A stretch of 64,000 nucleotides of DNA from JAEZPW01 sp035629075 (GTDB taxonomy: Bacteria > Acidobacteriota > Terriglobia > Terriglobales > Acidobacteriaceae). The stretch lies in assembly GCA_035629075.1 (NCBI GenBank), contig DASPIK010000050.1, positions 62,001 to 126,000 of the forward strand. Direction: 5' to 3'. The notes beneath the pieces were generated by a model. The model did not search any database. It saw nothing but the letters and a program-made list of their open reading frames with translations, and had not been told where the DNA came from. Below, in pieces: positions 40,909 through 49,610 of this stretch; positions within the stretch are counted from its first letter, which is position 1; each line of letters starts with the position of its first letter. The position numbers and the translations under genes are program-made.

Positions 40909-43698
40909 CTACTCCAACTGCTTCTTCAACTCATAGAGCAAATTCAGCGCCTGGATCGGGCTTAGGGCGTTCAGGTCGGCTTCCTTGAGGCGGTCTACGA
41001 TCTGCTGCGACAGCGGAGTGAACATGGTGAGTTGGAGCGATGGTGTGGACTCGGCGCGCTCGAGGTGGCGGCTGGTGCTGGTTTCGGCGGATTCGTGCTC
41101 TTTCAGGACTTCGCGCGCGCGGAGGATGAGTTCGGCGGGGAGTCCGGCGAGCTTGGCGACCTCGATGCCGTAGCTCTTGTCGGCGGCGCCGGCTTCGACC
41201 TTGCGCAGGAACACGATTCCGCCGCTGGTCTCTTTCACCGTGACGTGGAAGTTCTTGACGCCGCTGAGGTGTTCGTCGAGCACCGTGAGTTCGTGGTAAT
41301 GCGTGGCGAAGAGCGTCTTGGCACGCACGCGGGCGTGGATGTATTCGACGGCGGCCCAGGCGATGGCGAGGCCGTCGTAGGTGGCGGTGCCGCGGCCGAT
41401 TTCGTCCAGCAGGATGAGCGAGCGCGGCGAGGCCGTGTTGAGGATGGCGGCGGTTTCCGTCATCTCGACCATGAAGGTCGAGCGGCCGCGCGCAAGGTTG
41501 TCGGCGGCGCCGATGCGGGTGAAGATGCGGTCGACGATGCCGAGGCGCAGCGAACGCGCCGGAACGAAGCATCCCATTTGCGCCATGATGACGATGAGCG
41601 CGGCCTGGCGCAGATAGGTCGATTTGCCGCCCATGTTGGGCCCGGTGAGCAGCAGGACATTGTGCGTGGTCGCGTTCAGGAACAGGTCGTTGGGCACGAA
41701 GCGGTCGGAGCCGCCGGTGAGTTCGAGGCGCTCGACGACCGGGTGACGGCCTTCGACGAGTTCGATGTCGGAGGCGTCGTCGAACTGCGGACGGCAGTAG
41801 TTCCGCTCGACGGCGAGGTGCGCGAACGTGGTGAGCACATCGACTTCGGCGAGCGCGAGCGCGGTGTGACGAATGCGCCGGGCTTCGGCAGCGATGGCGG
41901 CGCGGAGTTCGGTGAAGATGCGGCGCTCGATTTCGACGATCTTCTCCTGCGCGTCGAGGATCTTGGCCTCGTACTCCTTCAGCTCGGGCGTGGTGAAGCG
42001 CTCGGCGTTGACCAGCGTCTGCTTGCGTTCGTAGTCGGCAGGGACAAGGTGGAGGTTGGCCTTGCTGATTTCGAGGTAGTAGCCGAAAACGTTGTTGAAT
42101 TTGATCTTGAGCGAGCCGATGCCGGTGCGCTGACGTTCTCGCTCTTCGACGCGCGCGAGGTACTGCTTGCTGTTGCGGCTGAGTTCGCGGAGGTCGTCGA
42201 GCGCGGGGTCGACTAAGGGGGCGATCACGCCTCCGTCTGAGAGCGTAAGCGGCGGTTCGGGCGCGATGGTGGTGTCGATGCGGGTACGGAGGTCGGTGAG
42301 TTCGTCGATGGTGAAGTGGAGGGTGGACAATCTCACAGCGCCGACATTCTCAACCGCCCCACTCAAGCCAAAACCGGGCTTGAATGGGCCACCATCAGGT
42401 TTTTCTCCGAATTTTGTGAGTGCCGTGCGCACGGCGGGGATGCGGCCGAGCGAGGCCGACAACGCCAAGACGTCGCGGGGATTGGCGGTTTCGAGCGTGA
42501 CGCGGCTGAGCAGGCGTTCGATGTCGAGAATGCCGTCGAGCGCGCGGCGGAGTTCTTCACGCGAGATCATGTCGCGCGTCATGGCCTGGACAGCGTCGAG
42601 ACGCGCTTCGATCTCGGCCGGGTCAATGGACGGGCGGAGCATCCACGAACGCAGCAGACGCTTGCCCATCGGGGTGATGCTGGCGTCGAGCGCGCGGAAC
42701 AGGGTGATGCCGTCGCCAGTACCGGCGAAGATGGGCTCGATCAGCTCGAGGTTACGGACGGTGACTGCGTCGAGCACGAGGCAGTTCTGGCGCTCGTAGA
42801 AGCCGATGCGATCGACGTGTTCGAGCGAGCCGCGCTGAGTTGAGCGGATGTAGTGGAGGATCGCTCCGGCGGCGCATCCGGCGGCGGTGCGGCCAGCGAG
42901 ACCAAAGCCCTCCAGCGAGAGCACACCGAAGTGGTTCTCAAGCTGGGGAAGAGCGTAGTCGGGAGCGAAGACCCAGTCGTCGACGGGAGTAAGAGACCAG
43001 GAATGTCCGTTGAGTCCGGAGGGGAAGTCAAAAGACCCACCCTTCGCTGTCGCGAAGGATGGGGCACCCGCAGAGTTCTTTTCACCCGCCGTTTTCTTCT
43101 CACCCCTCGGCTGGGTTTCAAACAGCGGGGCCGAGGAGGCGAAGAGGACTTCGCGGGGGCGGAGTTGCTCGACTTCGTCCCAGATGCGGCGTTCGGCGTC
43201 GGGGCCTCGGAACTCGGTGGCACGGAACTCGCCGGTGCTGAGGTCGATGGCGGCAAACCCGACGGCGGTACTCTTGCCGTCGGACGCAGAGCCGTCTTCC
43301 AGGTGCGCGATGGCGGCGAGGAAGTTGTTTTCTTCGGAACCGATGGAGGAGTCGAGAGCGGTGCCGGGCGTCAGGACGCGGGTGACTTCGCGGCGGACGA
43401 TCTTCTTGGCTTGCTTGGGGTCCTCCATCTGTTCGCAGACGGCGACCTTGAAGCCTTTGCGGATAAGCTTGGAAATGTAGTTGTCGGCAGCGTGGTAGGG
43501 CACGCCGCACATGGGGACGGCGATGCCTTTCTCTTTGTTGCGTGACGTGAGGGTGATCTGAAGCTCGCGGGCGGCGGTTACCGCATCATCAAAGAACAGC
43601 TCGTAAAAGTCGCCCAAACGAAAGAAAAGGAGGGCACCGGGATGTTCCTTCTTGATCGCGGCATACTGCCGCATAAGGGGAGTGGAAGCCTCTGTCAT
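40909..43698 (-). CDS. mutS: DNA mismatch repair protein MutS
   Basis: The 929-residue protein has the full MutS layout. The N-terminal mismatch-binding domain carries FFRLGDFYELFFDDA with the Phe-x-Glu motif. Connector, lever and clamp domains follow, then the ATPase with GPNMGGKSTYLRQ (Walker A), LILLDEIGRGTATYDG (Walker B) and FATHYHEL. It detects mismatches and recruits MutL. It is longer than the usual ~850-870 residues partly because of an insertion around residues 195-230 (QPRGEKKTAGEKNSAGAPSF), part of which is encoded by a hairpin repeat. No mutL is nearby. Confidence 0.97.
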   Translation of the reverse strand: MTEASTPLMRQYAAIKKEHPGALLFFRLGDFYELFFDDAVTAARELQITLTSRNKEKGIAVPMCGVPYHAADNYISKLIRKGFKVAVCEQMEDPKQAKKIVRREVTRVLTPGTALDSSIGSEENNFLAAIAHLEDGSASDGKSTAVGFAAIDLSTGEFRATEFRGPDAERRIWDEVEQLRPREVLFASSAPLFETQPRGEKKTAGEKNSAGAPSFATAKGGSFDFPSGLNGHSWSLTPVDDWVFAPDYALPQLENHFGVLSLEGFGLAGRTAAGCAAGAILHYIRSTQRGSLEHVDRIGFYERQNCLVLDAVTVRNLELIEPIFAGTGDGITLFRALDASITPMGKRLLRSWMLRPSIDPAEIEARLDAVQAMTRDMISREELRRALDGILDIERLLSRVTLETANPRDVLALSASLGRIPAVRTALTKFGEKPDGGPFKPGFGLSGAVENVGAVRLSTLHFTIDELTDLRTRIDTTIAPEPPLTLSDGGVIAPLVDPALDDLRELSRNSKQYLARVEERERQRTGIGSLKIKFNNVFGYYLEISKANLHLVPADYERKQTLVNAERFTTPELKEYEAKILDAQEKIVEIERRIFTELRAAIAAEARRIRHTALALAEVDVLTTFAHLAVERNYCRPQFDDASDIELVEGRHPVVERLELTGGSDRFVPNDLFLNATTHNVLLLTGPNMGGKSTYLRQAALIVIMAQMGCFVPARSLRLGIVDRIFTRIGAADNLARGRSTFMVEMTETAAILNTASPRSLILLDEIGRGTATYDGLAIAWAAVEYIHARVRAKTLFATHYHELTVLDEHLSGVKNFHVTVKETSGGIVFLRKVEAGAADKSYGIEVAKLAGLPAELILRAREVLKEHESAETSTSRHLERAESTPSLQLTMFTPLSQQIVDRLKEADLNALSPIQALNLLYELKKQLE
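43036..43068. repeat. REP-like hairpin inside mutS
   Basis: CCTTCGC-TGTC-GCGAAGG (stem 43041-43047 with 43052-43058), flanked by CCCAC and ATGGGGC, is read in frame as part of MutS residues ~211-221. It resembles a dispersed acidobacterial repeat. Confidence 0.55.
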
Positions 43699-43830
43699 CG
43701 CTCAATGTACGCCGGAATCCGGAGTATAACCTATTTGCAATCGGTGGTTTGCAATTTGTGAGTAGTGACTGATCGGGGCGCTTTCAGTCCGAAAAACCGG
43801 TTGCGTTACTCGACCGTACGCTTCTCAGTA

Positions 43831-43860
43831 TTGACTCATGCGGCAATAATCCCGTTAACT
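43831..43860 (+). promoter_or_regulatory. Possible promoter of the GalT-like gene
   Basis: TTGACT (43831-43836), an 18-bp spacer and TTAACT (43855-43860) lie 9 bases before the ATG at 43870, and no ribosome-binding site is present. This fits a leaderless transcript. Confidence 0.4.
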
Positions 43861-43869
43861 ATCTCGTTC

Positions 43870-44856
43870 ATGGAACTGCGCAAGGATCCAATCACGCGTT
43901 CGTGGGTGGTTACGGGCGATGATGTGCCTGCTGCGTCGCAACATGCCCCGTGCGTGTTGTGCGCTTCGGGCAATTCGAACCTGCAGGTTGTCTCCACCAT
44001 GCCGCCGGTAGACGACGGGCCGTGGTCGGCGCGAGCCGTGGTACATCCGTCGCCACTGTACCGGATCGAAGGCGATCCTATGCGGCGTGCGGAAGGCATA
44101 TACGATCGCATGAGGTCCGTCGGGGCGCACGAATTGCTGGTCGAGAACCATCACCATGACCGGAATCTTTGGAACGCCTCAGATCAGGAGGTCGAGCGCT
44201 TCCTGATGCTAGCTGCACAGCGCGTCATCGATCTGAAGCAGGACCGACGCTTCAAGTACGTGAGTGTCTCCAAGGATTACGGGAGTTCAGCGGGGCAGGA
44301 GGTCGAGCATCCCGCTTCGCAGCTGACGGCGACTACGTTTGTGCCCAGACGTGTTCTGTACGAACTGCGGGCCGCAAGGGAATATTTTGCACAGAAAGAG
44401 CGGTGCGTGTTCTGTGACATTCTGGCACAGGAAGAGCGGCAAGCACTCAGGGTCGTAGAGACGATCGGCGAGTACATCGCGATCTGTCCTTACGCGCCTC
44501 GCGTGCCTTATGAAACGTGGATTATGCCCCGTGTACACGAATCTGCGTTTGAGCGGGCAGCGGTTGCCAGGCCGGGTGCTCTACGTGATCTCGCCACGCT
44601 ACTTCGCCGGACGTTGAAACGTATTCTCACGGTCGCGAAAGACTTTCACCTGGTGATACATTCATCTCCAAATACGCTGCACCGGTCCGTGGTTCTGGGC
44701 TACTGGAAGACGATCGAGGAGGATTACCACTGGCACATCGAGGTGCTGCCGATCCTGCCCGACAAAATCAAGTCTTACACCGTTAAGGAGACGTACTTCA
44801 CTCCGGTCAGTTCCGAAACGGCAGCACTTCGGCTGCGCGAAGCGAACGTGGACTGA
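43870..44856 (+). CDS. galT: Galactose-1-phosphate uridylyltransferase-like protein (HIT superfamily)
   Basis: The 328-residue protein matches GalT: MELRKDPITRSWVV at the start, zinc-type Cys pair CVLC (near residues 28-31), ELLVENHHHDRNL, NRGxSSG-like KDYGSSAGQEVEHPASQL, a second Cys pair CVFCDI, and the HIT-type catalytic YHWHIEVLP. The usual reaction transfers UMP between UDP-glucose and galactose-1-phosphate (Leloir pathway). Some relatives act on other sugar-1-phosphates. The start at 43870 fits the family; a GTG 105 bases upstream does not. No other galactose gene is nearby. Confidence 0.85.
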   Translation: MELRKDPITRSWVVTGDDVPAASQHAPCVLCASGNSNLQVVSTMPPVDDGPWSARAVVHPSPLYRIEGDPMRRAEGIYDRMRSVGAHELLVENHHHDRNLWNASDQEVERFLMLAAQRVIDLKQDRRFKYVSVSKDYGSSAGQEVEHPASQLTATTFVPRRVLYELRAAREYFAQKERCVFCDILAQEERQALRVVETIGEYIAICPYAPRVPYETWIMPRVHESAFERAAVARPGALRDLATLLRRTLKRILTVAKDFHLVIHSSPNTLHRSVVLGYWKTIEEDYHWHIEVLPILPDKIKSYTVKETYFTPVSSETAALRLREANVD

Positions 44857-44871
44857 AACAGAGTGCGCGCC

Positions 44872-45234
44872 ATGACTGTTCGAAGAATGAAGTCGTACAC
44901 GGGGCAGACCGGGTACGTCTATCAATACTATTTCGTTGGGAAACGGCCTGCTCTGCCGAATGCGCCGGAAAGCCCGGCTTTCGAGTACGTCTTCGACGTC
45001 ACGGCTGACCGAGAGAAATTCTTTGCCGTCAGCATCTTCCTGCGAGATGAAGCGCTTTCGGCATGGGCAACGGCCCATGGCCGGGGCCTGTCGGATGCGG
45101 AACAGTACGCCGCCGTGAAGCTACGGTTGTTTGCTGCCTTCGATGATGTTGATCAGCTTCAGGCATCCGAGAGGCGATTCAGTGTGGGTTCCGAAAACAT
45201 TCAGGACTTGCTGGACAGCCTTGATCTCGGGTGA
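44872..45234 (+). CDS. Small conserved hypothetical protein after galT
   Basis: The 120-residue soluble protein begins MTVRRMKSYTGQTGYVYQYY and has strands SPAFEYVFDVTADREKFFAV and a helical C-terminal half (LSDAEQYAAVKLRLFAAFDD). No known motif is visible. It starts 15 bp after galT, so it is probably co-transcribed. The ATG at 44872 is preferred over a GTG 9 bases earlier; the ATG at 44887 is also possible. Confidence 0.65.
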   Translation: MTVRRMKSYTGQTGYVYQYYFVGKRPALPNAPESPAFEYVFDVTADREKFFAVSIFLRDEALSAWATAHGRGLSDAEQYAAVKLRLFAAFDDVDQLQASERRFSVGSENIQDLLDSLDLG

Positions 45235-45253
45235 CCAGTGCAGTAGAACTGAC

Positions 45254-45283
45254 TGTGATAGAAGTCACAGATTCCTGTGACTT
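45254..45283 (+). promoter_or_regulatory. CRP/FNR-like binding site upstream of the heme operon
   Basis: TGTGA-TAGAAG-TCACA (45254-45269) is a perfect match to the TGTGA-N6-TCACA consensus. The same right half-site also forms a second dyad, AAGTCACAG-ATTC-CTGTGACTT (45262-45283). Its centre is about 62 bases upstream of the start point predicted from the -10 box below, the classical class I activator position. Confidence 0.7.
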
Positions 45284-45303
45284 TGATAATTTGGGTTGCC
45301 TAG

Positions 45304-45321
45304 GCTGATTGTATAATCAGC
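45304..45321 (+). promoter_or_regulatory. -10 region within a palindrome, heme operon promoter
   Basis: TATAAT (45312-45317) is embedded in the perfect palindrome GCTGATT-GTAT-AATCAGC (45304-45321). The -35 region (TTTGGG or similar) is poor, which fits dependence on an activator. The palindrome could be a repressor site. Confidence 0.6.
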
Positions 45322-45379
45322 TTACCGTCATTGAGTGCTTTGCTTGGGGTCAGGCACCTGCGCGGCGGAATCCGAACTT

Positions 45380-46207
45380 ATGCCCTTGCTTTGGCTGCGA
45401 GTCGCGGTTGTCTTCTATGCTGTAGGCCTGCTGTATGCGCTGGCTCTGCTGCATCGGCGCAGCGAATACTTCTCGCGCGAAATCATTCTTCCATGTGTCG
45501 GATTGGGGATGGTGTTTCACTTCGTCTCACTTGTTGAGGCGGCTATGCTGGAACATCTCAGCCTCGCATCGGTACATCACTCGGAGTCGCTCTTCGCGTT
45601 CCTGATCATGTTTGGATTCATGGTCGTCCGGGTGAAGTACAAGACGACATCGCCCGGGATCTTCATATTCCCACTAGTGTTTTTGCTGACGTTTGCCTCG
45701 GCCATCGCACAAAGGCCACCGGAGTTGAACAGCCCGGTGCTGCGCAGCGGGTGGGTTTTCGCACATATCGCGTTGATTTTTACGGGTTACGCGGCCCTTT
45801 TTCTGAGTTTTGTCGCCAGCCTGCTTTACCTTGTGCAGGCCAACAATCTCAAATCGAAGCTGAAAAATCCGACTGACGGCGGTTTCTTTTCACGGCTGCC
45901 CGCTCTGGAAGTTATCGATGAAATCGGGTACAGGGCTCTTGTGCTCGGGTTCCCGTTCATGACGCTCGGTCTGGTAACGGGAGCTGTGCTAGCGCAGCAG
46001 AAGTTCGGGTCCATGTACTTCGTTGATCCGAAGGTGACGCTCTCGCTGCTGATGTGGGTAGTCTACGTCGTTCTGCTCTATACCCGCTGGAACTCAGGCT
46101 GGCGCGGACGTCGCGCTGCATACCTGGCAACGGTTGCGTTCTTGACGGCCATTGGGGCGTGGGCGGCCAATTACTTCAGCGGAGTTCACAGGTTTATTGC
46201 GCCATGA
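45380..46207 (+). CDS. CcsA/HemX-family cytochrome c assembly-type membrane protein
   Basis: The 275-residue protein has about eight transmembrane helices and the CcsA/CcmC-like core: LFAFLIMFGFMVVRV, HIALIFTGYAALFLSFVASL and MLGLVTGAVLAQQKFG-like segments, with conserved histidines (VFHFV, VHHSE). Placement immediately before hemA, with which it overlaps by 4 bp (ATGA), is the typical position of HemX, which affects glutamyl-tRNA reductase levels in Bacillus. It may alternatively handle heme for cytochrome c maturation. The start at 45380 begins the first hydrophobic helix. It is the first gene of the hem operon. Confidence 0.85.
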   Translation: MPLLWLRVAVVFYAVGLLYALALLHRRSEYFSREIILPCVGLGMVFHFVSLVEAAMLEHLSLASVHHSESLFAFLIMFGFMVVRVKYKTTSPGIFIFPLVFLLTFASAIAQRPPELNSPVLRSGWVFAHIALIFTGYAALFLSFVASLLYLVQANNLKSKLKNPTDGGFFSRLPALEVIDEIGYRALVLGFPFMTLGLVTGAVLAQQKFGSMYFVDPKVTLSLLMWVVYVVLLYTRWNSGWRGRRAAYLATVAFLTAIGAWAANYFSGVHRFIAP

Positions 46208-47511
46208 ACTTCTTGCTTACAGGGGTGAACCACAAGAGCGCGCCGGTTAATGTGCGCGAGCGGTTTGCCATTCCTGAAAAGAGATTACCGGAGGCTGTTC
46301 AGCGGTTTGCGGAACACCCTGGCATTGAGGAAGCGCTGATCGTTTCCACATGCAACCGTGTGGAATTCGTGGCGCGAACGACTAATGGTACGGCCGACCT
46401 GCATGGGTTCTTGGCCGAGTACTTCCAGATGTCGCGGACGGAGTTTGAGAACTACCTGTACGACTACCGGGAAGATGAGGCCATTCGCCACATTTTCCGC
46501 GTTGCATCGAGCTTGGACTCAATGGTCGTAGGCGAGCCGCAGATTCTCGGCCAAGTCAAAGAAGCATATGCAGTCGCCAGAGCGGTAGGGGCCGTACACT
46601 CGCAACTCGATGCGCTTTTCACGCGCTCGTTCGCGGTAGCCAAGAAAGTTCGAAACGAGACGGCGATTGGCACCTCGGCAGTCTCCGTTGCTTCAGTCGC
46701 GGTCGATCTTGCTAAGAAAATCTTCGGATCACTTGCTGGCAGGCATGTGTACATGGTCGGGGCCGGCAAGATGATTGAACTTGCGGCACGGCATCTGCTG
46801 GCGCATGGCGCCGGATCGATTTTCGTGGCCAACCGCACCCATGAAAGAGCCAGAGCGCTGGCGGCAAAGTTTAACGGTCAGGCAATCCGGTTTGAGGAAC
46901 TCTACGACACCGTGGACAAGGCCGATATCGTAATTACCTCGACCGGAGCTCCACACGCGATATTCCGGCGCGAGCACGGTGAGAAGTTCCTGAAACAGCG
47001 GCGCAATCGGCCAATGTTCTTCATCGACATTGCTGTTCCGCGCGACGTTGACCCCGCGATGAACGAGCTCGACGGGATCTTCGTGTACGACATCGATGAT
47101 CTGCAGCAGGTCGTGAGCGCTAACCTGGCTGATCGTTCGCAGGAGGCACGCCGCGCCCAGCAGTTGATCGATGAGGAAGTCGAGCGGTTCACGGCCCGTC
47201 TTCAAACGCTGGACGTTGTCCCCACCATTGTGTCGTTGCAGGAGCAGCTTGAGACTATCCGGCAAGCCGAGATCGACCGGGTACGTGGCCGTTTGGGCAA
47301 TCTCACGCCCGAGCAGGAAATGGCTGTCGAAGCGCTCTCGCGCGGAATTATCAACAAGATCATGCATACCCCCATCACGACTTTGAAAACCGCAGCACGC
47401 CAGTCGGAAGCGGCCAGTGTGGTGGACCTCATCCGGCGCATCTTCAACCTGCGCGACAGCCGTGCTGCGGCTGCTTGCGACTCGAAGAGCGACCAGGGAG
47501 CAGACTCGTAG
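46204..47511 (+). CDS. hemA: Glutamyl-tRNA reductase
   Basis: HemA reduces glutamyl-tRNA to glutamate-1-semialdehyde, the first committed step of the C5 tetrapyrrole pathway. The 435-residue protein has GVNHKSAPVNVRERF, the active-site Cys in IVSTCNRVEF, GEPQILGQVKEAY, an NADPH-binding region MVGAGKMIELAARHL with NRTHERA, and the C-terminal dimerisation helix with EQEMAVEALSRGIINKIMHTP. The ATG at 46204 overlaps the previous stop. hemC follows with no gap. Confidence 0.97.
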   Translation: MNFLLTGVNHKSAPVNVRERFAIPEKRLPEAVQRFAEHPGIEEALIVSTCNRVEFVARTTNGTADLHGFLAEYFQMSRTEFENYLYDYREDEAIRHIFRVASSLDSMVVGEPQILGQVKEAYAVARAVGAVHSQLDALFTRSFAVAKKVRNETAIGTSAVSVASVAVDLAKKIFGSLAGRHVYMVGAGKMIELAARHLLAHGAGSIFVANRTHERARALAAKFNGQAIRFEELYDTVDKADIVITSTGAPHAIFRREHGEKFLKQRRNRPMFFIDIAVPRDVDPAMNELDGIFVYDIDDLQQVVSANLADRSQEARRAQQLIDEEVERFTARLQTLDVVPTIVSLQEQLETIRQAEIDRVRGRLGNLTPEQEMAVEALSRGIINKIMHTPITTLKTAARQSEAASVVDLIRRIFNLRDSRAAAACDSKSDQGADS

Positions 47512-48447
47512 ATGGCAAAGCTCCGCATCGGTTCTCGCGGTTCCCAATTAGCTCTGTGGCAAGCGAATCACATTGCGGCACTGTTGCGCGAACGCGGCCA
47601 CGAAGTCGAAATCGAGATCATTAAAACCACCGGTGACAAGATCACTGATGTTGCCCTTGCGAAGGTCGGCACGAAGGGCATGTTCACGAAGGAGATCGAG
47701 GAGGCACTGGCCGAAGGCCGTGTGGACCTTGCTGTCCACAGCTTGAAAGACTTGCCGACGGAGTTGGCCGCCGGCTTCGAAATCGCTGCGATCACTACGC
47801 GCGAGCATCCGAATGACGTCTTCCTTTCCGTGAAGTACGAGAGCATCAAAGCACTGCCGCATGGCGCCAAGGTCGGAACCAGCAGTCTAAGACGACAGGC
47901 ACAGATAAAGGCAATCCGACCCGATCTCGAGATATTCCCGCTGCGTGGAAACGTAGATACGCGGATTCGCAAGTTGGAGCATGGGGAATACGATGGAATC
48001 GTCCTTGCTGCAGCGGGGCTCAACCGACTAGGGAAAACCGAGCTTGTGAAAGATGTGATCTCGCCGGATGTGATGTGTCCGGCTGCCGGCCAGGGCGCGC
48101 TCGGAATCGAAATCCGCGAAGGCGACAGCCGCATGCGCGAGATGCTTGCGTTCCTTGATGACAAGAGCGCCCGAACGACGACCATTTGCGAGCGCGCGCT
48201 GCTGAATCAGCTTGGCGGTGGATGCCAGGTGCCGATTGGGGCACATGCTGTCGTCATCGACGGAGAGATTTACCTGCGCGGCGTGGTCGCCAAACCGGAC
48301 GGTACGCTGGTTCTTCGCGAGCAGATGACGGGAACAGACCCGGTAGGACTTGGTGAAACGTTGGGTAGGAAACTCCTCGTCAGTGGCGGGCAGGAGATTC
48401 TGGACGAAGTATACGGCGAGACCGCTACGGCGCCGCAGCAGCCGTGA
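47512..48447 (+). CDS. hemC: Hydroxymethylbilane synthase (porphobilinogen deaminase)
   Basis: HemC polymerises four porphobilinogens into hydroxymethylbilane. The 311-residue protein begins LRIGSRGSQLALWQ, followed by SLKDLPTEL, GTSSLRRQAQI, RGNVDTRIRKL and the dipyrromethane-attachment cysteine in LGGGCQVPIGAHA. The ATG directly follows the hemA TAG, so the two are tightly coupled. The ~100 bp downstream is repeat-rich before hemD. Confidence 0.97.
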   Translation: MAKLRIGSRGSQLALWQANHIAALLRERGHEVEIEIIKTTGDKITDVALAKVGTKGMFTKEIEEALAEGRVDLAVHSLKDLPTELAAGFEIAAITTREHPNDVFLSVKYESIKALPHGAKVGTSSLRRQAQIKAIRPDLEIFPLRGNVDTRIRKLEHGEYDGIVLAAAGLNRLGKTELVKDVISPDVMCPAAGQGALGIEIREGDSRMREMLAFLDDKSARTTTICERALLNQLGGGCQVPIGAHAVVIDGEIYLRGVVAKPDGTLVLREQMTGTDPVGLGETLGRKLLVSGGQEILDEVYGETATAPQQP

Positions 48448-48455
48448 ACAGATTC

Positions 48456-48487
48456 ATGATTGGATGATTTGATGATCTGACGATCTG
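48456..48487. repeat. ATGATTGG-type short repeat between hemC and hemD
   Basis: Degenerate tandem units (ATGATTGGATGATTTGA followed by TGATCTGACGATCTGG) share a 17-base identity with 38245-38261, showing that one dispersed repeat family occurs in two distant places of the window. Confidence 0.6.
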
Positions 48488-48547
48488 GAAGGGGTCGTCA
48501 GATTCGGTAGATGTTCCGATCACTGACCTTCAGAGGAGTCCGCGGTG

Positions 48548-49459
48548 ATGAGGCGAGGGCGGGGCGCCCTCGCGACAGCCGGCGAGCCGCCGGCGCTACA
48601 TCCGATAGCCGAGGTCAACTTGAACGCATCTTCGGCAGTACAGTCTAAGAACAAGACATCAGGTTCCAAGACGAAGGCGAAGCCACTTGCAGGCAAGCGC
48701 GTCATCATCGGACGTGCGAAAGCGCAGGCTGCAGCGCTTGCCAAACTTCTCAGAGAGCAGGGTGCAACAGTCGCGGCTATCCCATTCATTGAGATACATA
48801 AGCCTAAGTCTTTCAAGCCGCTGGATTCAGCACTTCAAGAGATACGTGAATACGATTGGCTCATTCTGACCAGCGTCAATGGTGTTGAGGCGCTGTTCGA
48901 GCGTATGAAAAAGCTGCGAATGGAGCCGGGATGGCTGGCTCATCTGCGCATCGCGGCCATCGGCCCCGCAACAAAGGCGGCCATAGAGAAGAGCGGGCTC
49001 GACGTGGCGGTTGTTCCCAAGGAATATGTTGCTGAGTCGGTAGTGTCGGCGCTTCGCAAGAAGGTCGAAGGCAGGCGCGTTTTGCTCGTTCGTGCCAAAG
49101 TGGCTCGCGATGTCATCCCCAACGAACTTCGCAGGGCGGGCGCCGCAGTGGACGTCGTCGAGGCGTATGAGACCGTGTTGCCGAAGGCCTCGCGGGCACA
49201 GCTCCTGGCTGCGCTGAACGACAGTAAGAAGCGACCGGACGTGATCACATTCACAAGTTCCTCGACGGCGAGAAACTTCGTCGATCTGATCGGCGCGAAG
49301 GTGGCTTATTCCGGTCTGCTGGATGGAATTGCGCTCGCGTCCGTTGGTCCTGTGACTTCCACGACTCTGAAAGAGTTGGGCCTGAAGGCGGACATCAAGG
49401 CCAAGGTGTTCACGATGCCCGGCTTGGTAGAAGCGATCGGACGGCACTTCGCGCGTTGA
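48548..49459 (+). CDS. hemD: Uroporphyrinogen-III synthase
   Basis: HemD closes and inverts ring D of hydroxymethylbilane to give uroporphyrinogen III. Sequence conservation is always low in the family, but the two-domain bilobal pattern is visible: KRVIIGRAKAQAAALAKLLR, YDWLILTSVNGVEALFERM, AAIGPATKAAIEKSG, RVLLVRAKVARDVIPNELRR, VITFTSSSTARNFVDLIG and ASVGPVTSTTLKELG. From the ATG at 48548 it has 303 residues, but the first ~24 are encoded by a hairpin repeat. A TTG at 48620 behind GAGGT would give 279 residues and may be the real start. Confidence 0.9.
   Translation: MRRGRGALATAGEPPALHPIAEVNLNASSAVQSKNKTSGSKTKAKPLAGKRVIIGRAKAQAAALAKLLREQGATVAAIPFIEIHKPKSFKPLDSALQEIREYDWLILTSVNGVEALFERMKKLRMEPGWLAHLRIAAIGPATKAAIEKSGLDVAVVPKEYVAESVVSALRKKVEGRRVLLVRAKVARDVIPNELRRAGAAVDVVEAYETVLPKASRAQLLAALNDSKKRPDVITFTSSSTARNFVDLIGAKVAYSGLLDGIALASVGPVTSTTLKELGLKADIKAKVFTMPGLVEAIGRHFAR
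48554..48594. repeat. Tandem GC-rich hairpins at the hemD 5' end
   Basis: Two perfect hairpins are adjacent: CGAGGGCG-GGG-CGCCCTCG (48554-48572) and GCCGGCG-AGC-CGCCGGC (48578-48594). They lie within the reading frame that starts at 48548 and resemble a dispersed GC-rich palindromic repeat. Confidence 0.65.
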
Positions 49460-49610
49460 TGCTTGAGTGCCGCCACAACGGGGCTGATGGTCGTCTCGCT
49501 TTATACCCCAGCCCTCCCGGGCTGGGCTAATGTATGTCGCCCTACGGGCTCGTGGTCTCTACGCGAAGGAATTCCCGCTGGCGTGCACTCCGATCGTGAT
49601 CTGCCTCGGT

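Noticed and set aside
41032..42216. A 394-codon plus-strand open frame
   Set aside because: It is fully antisense to mutS and lacks any recognisable domain; mutS has complete ATPase motifs.
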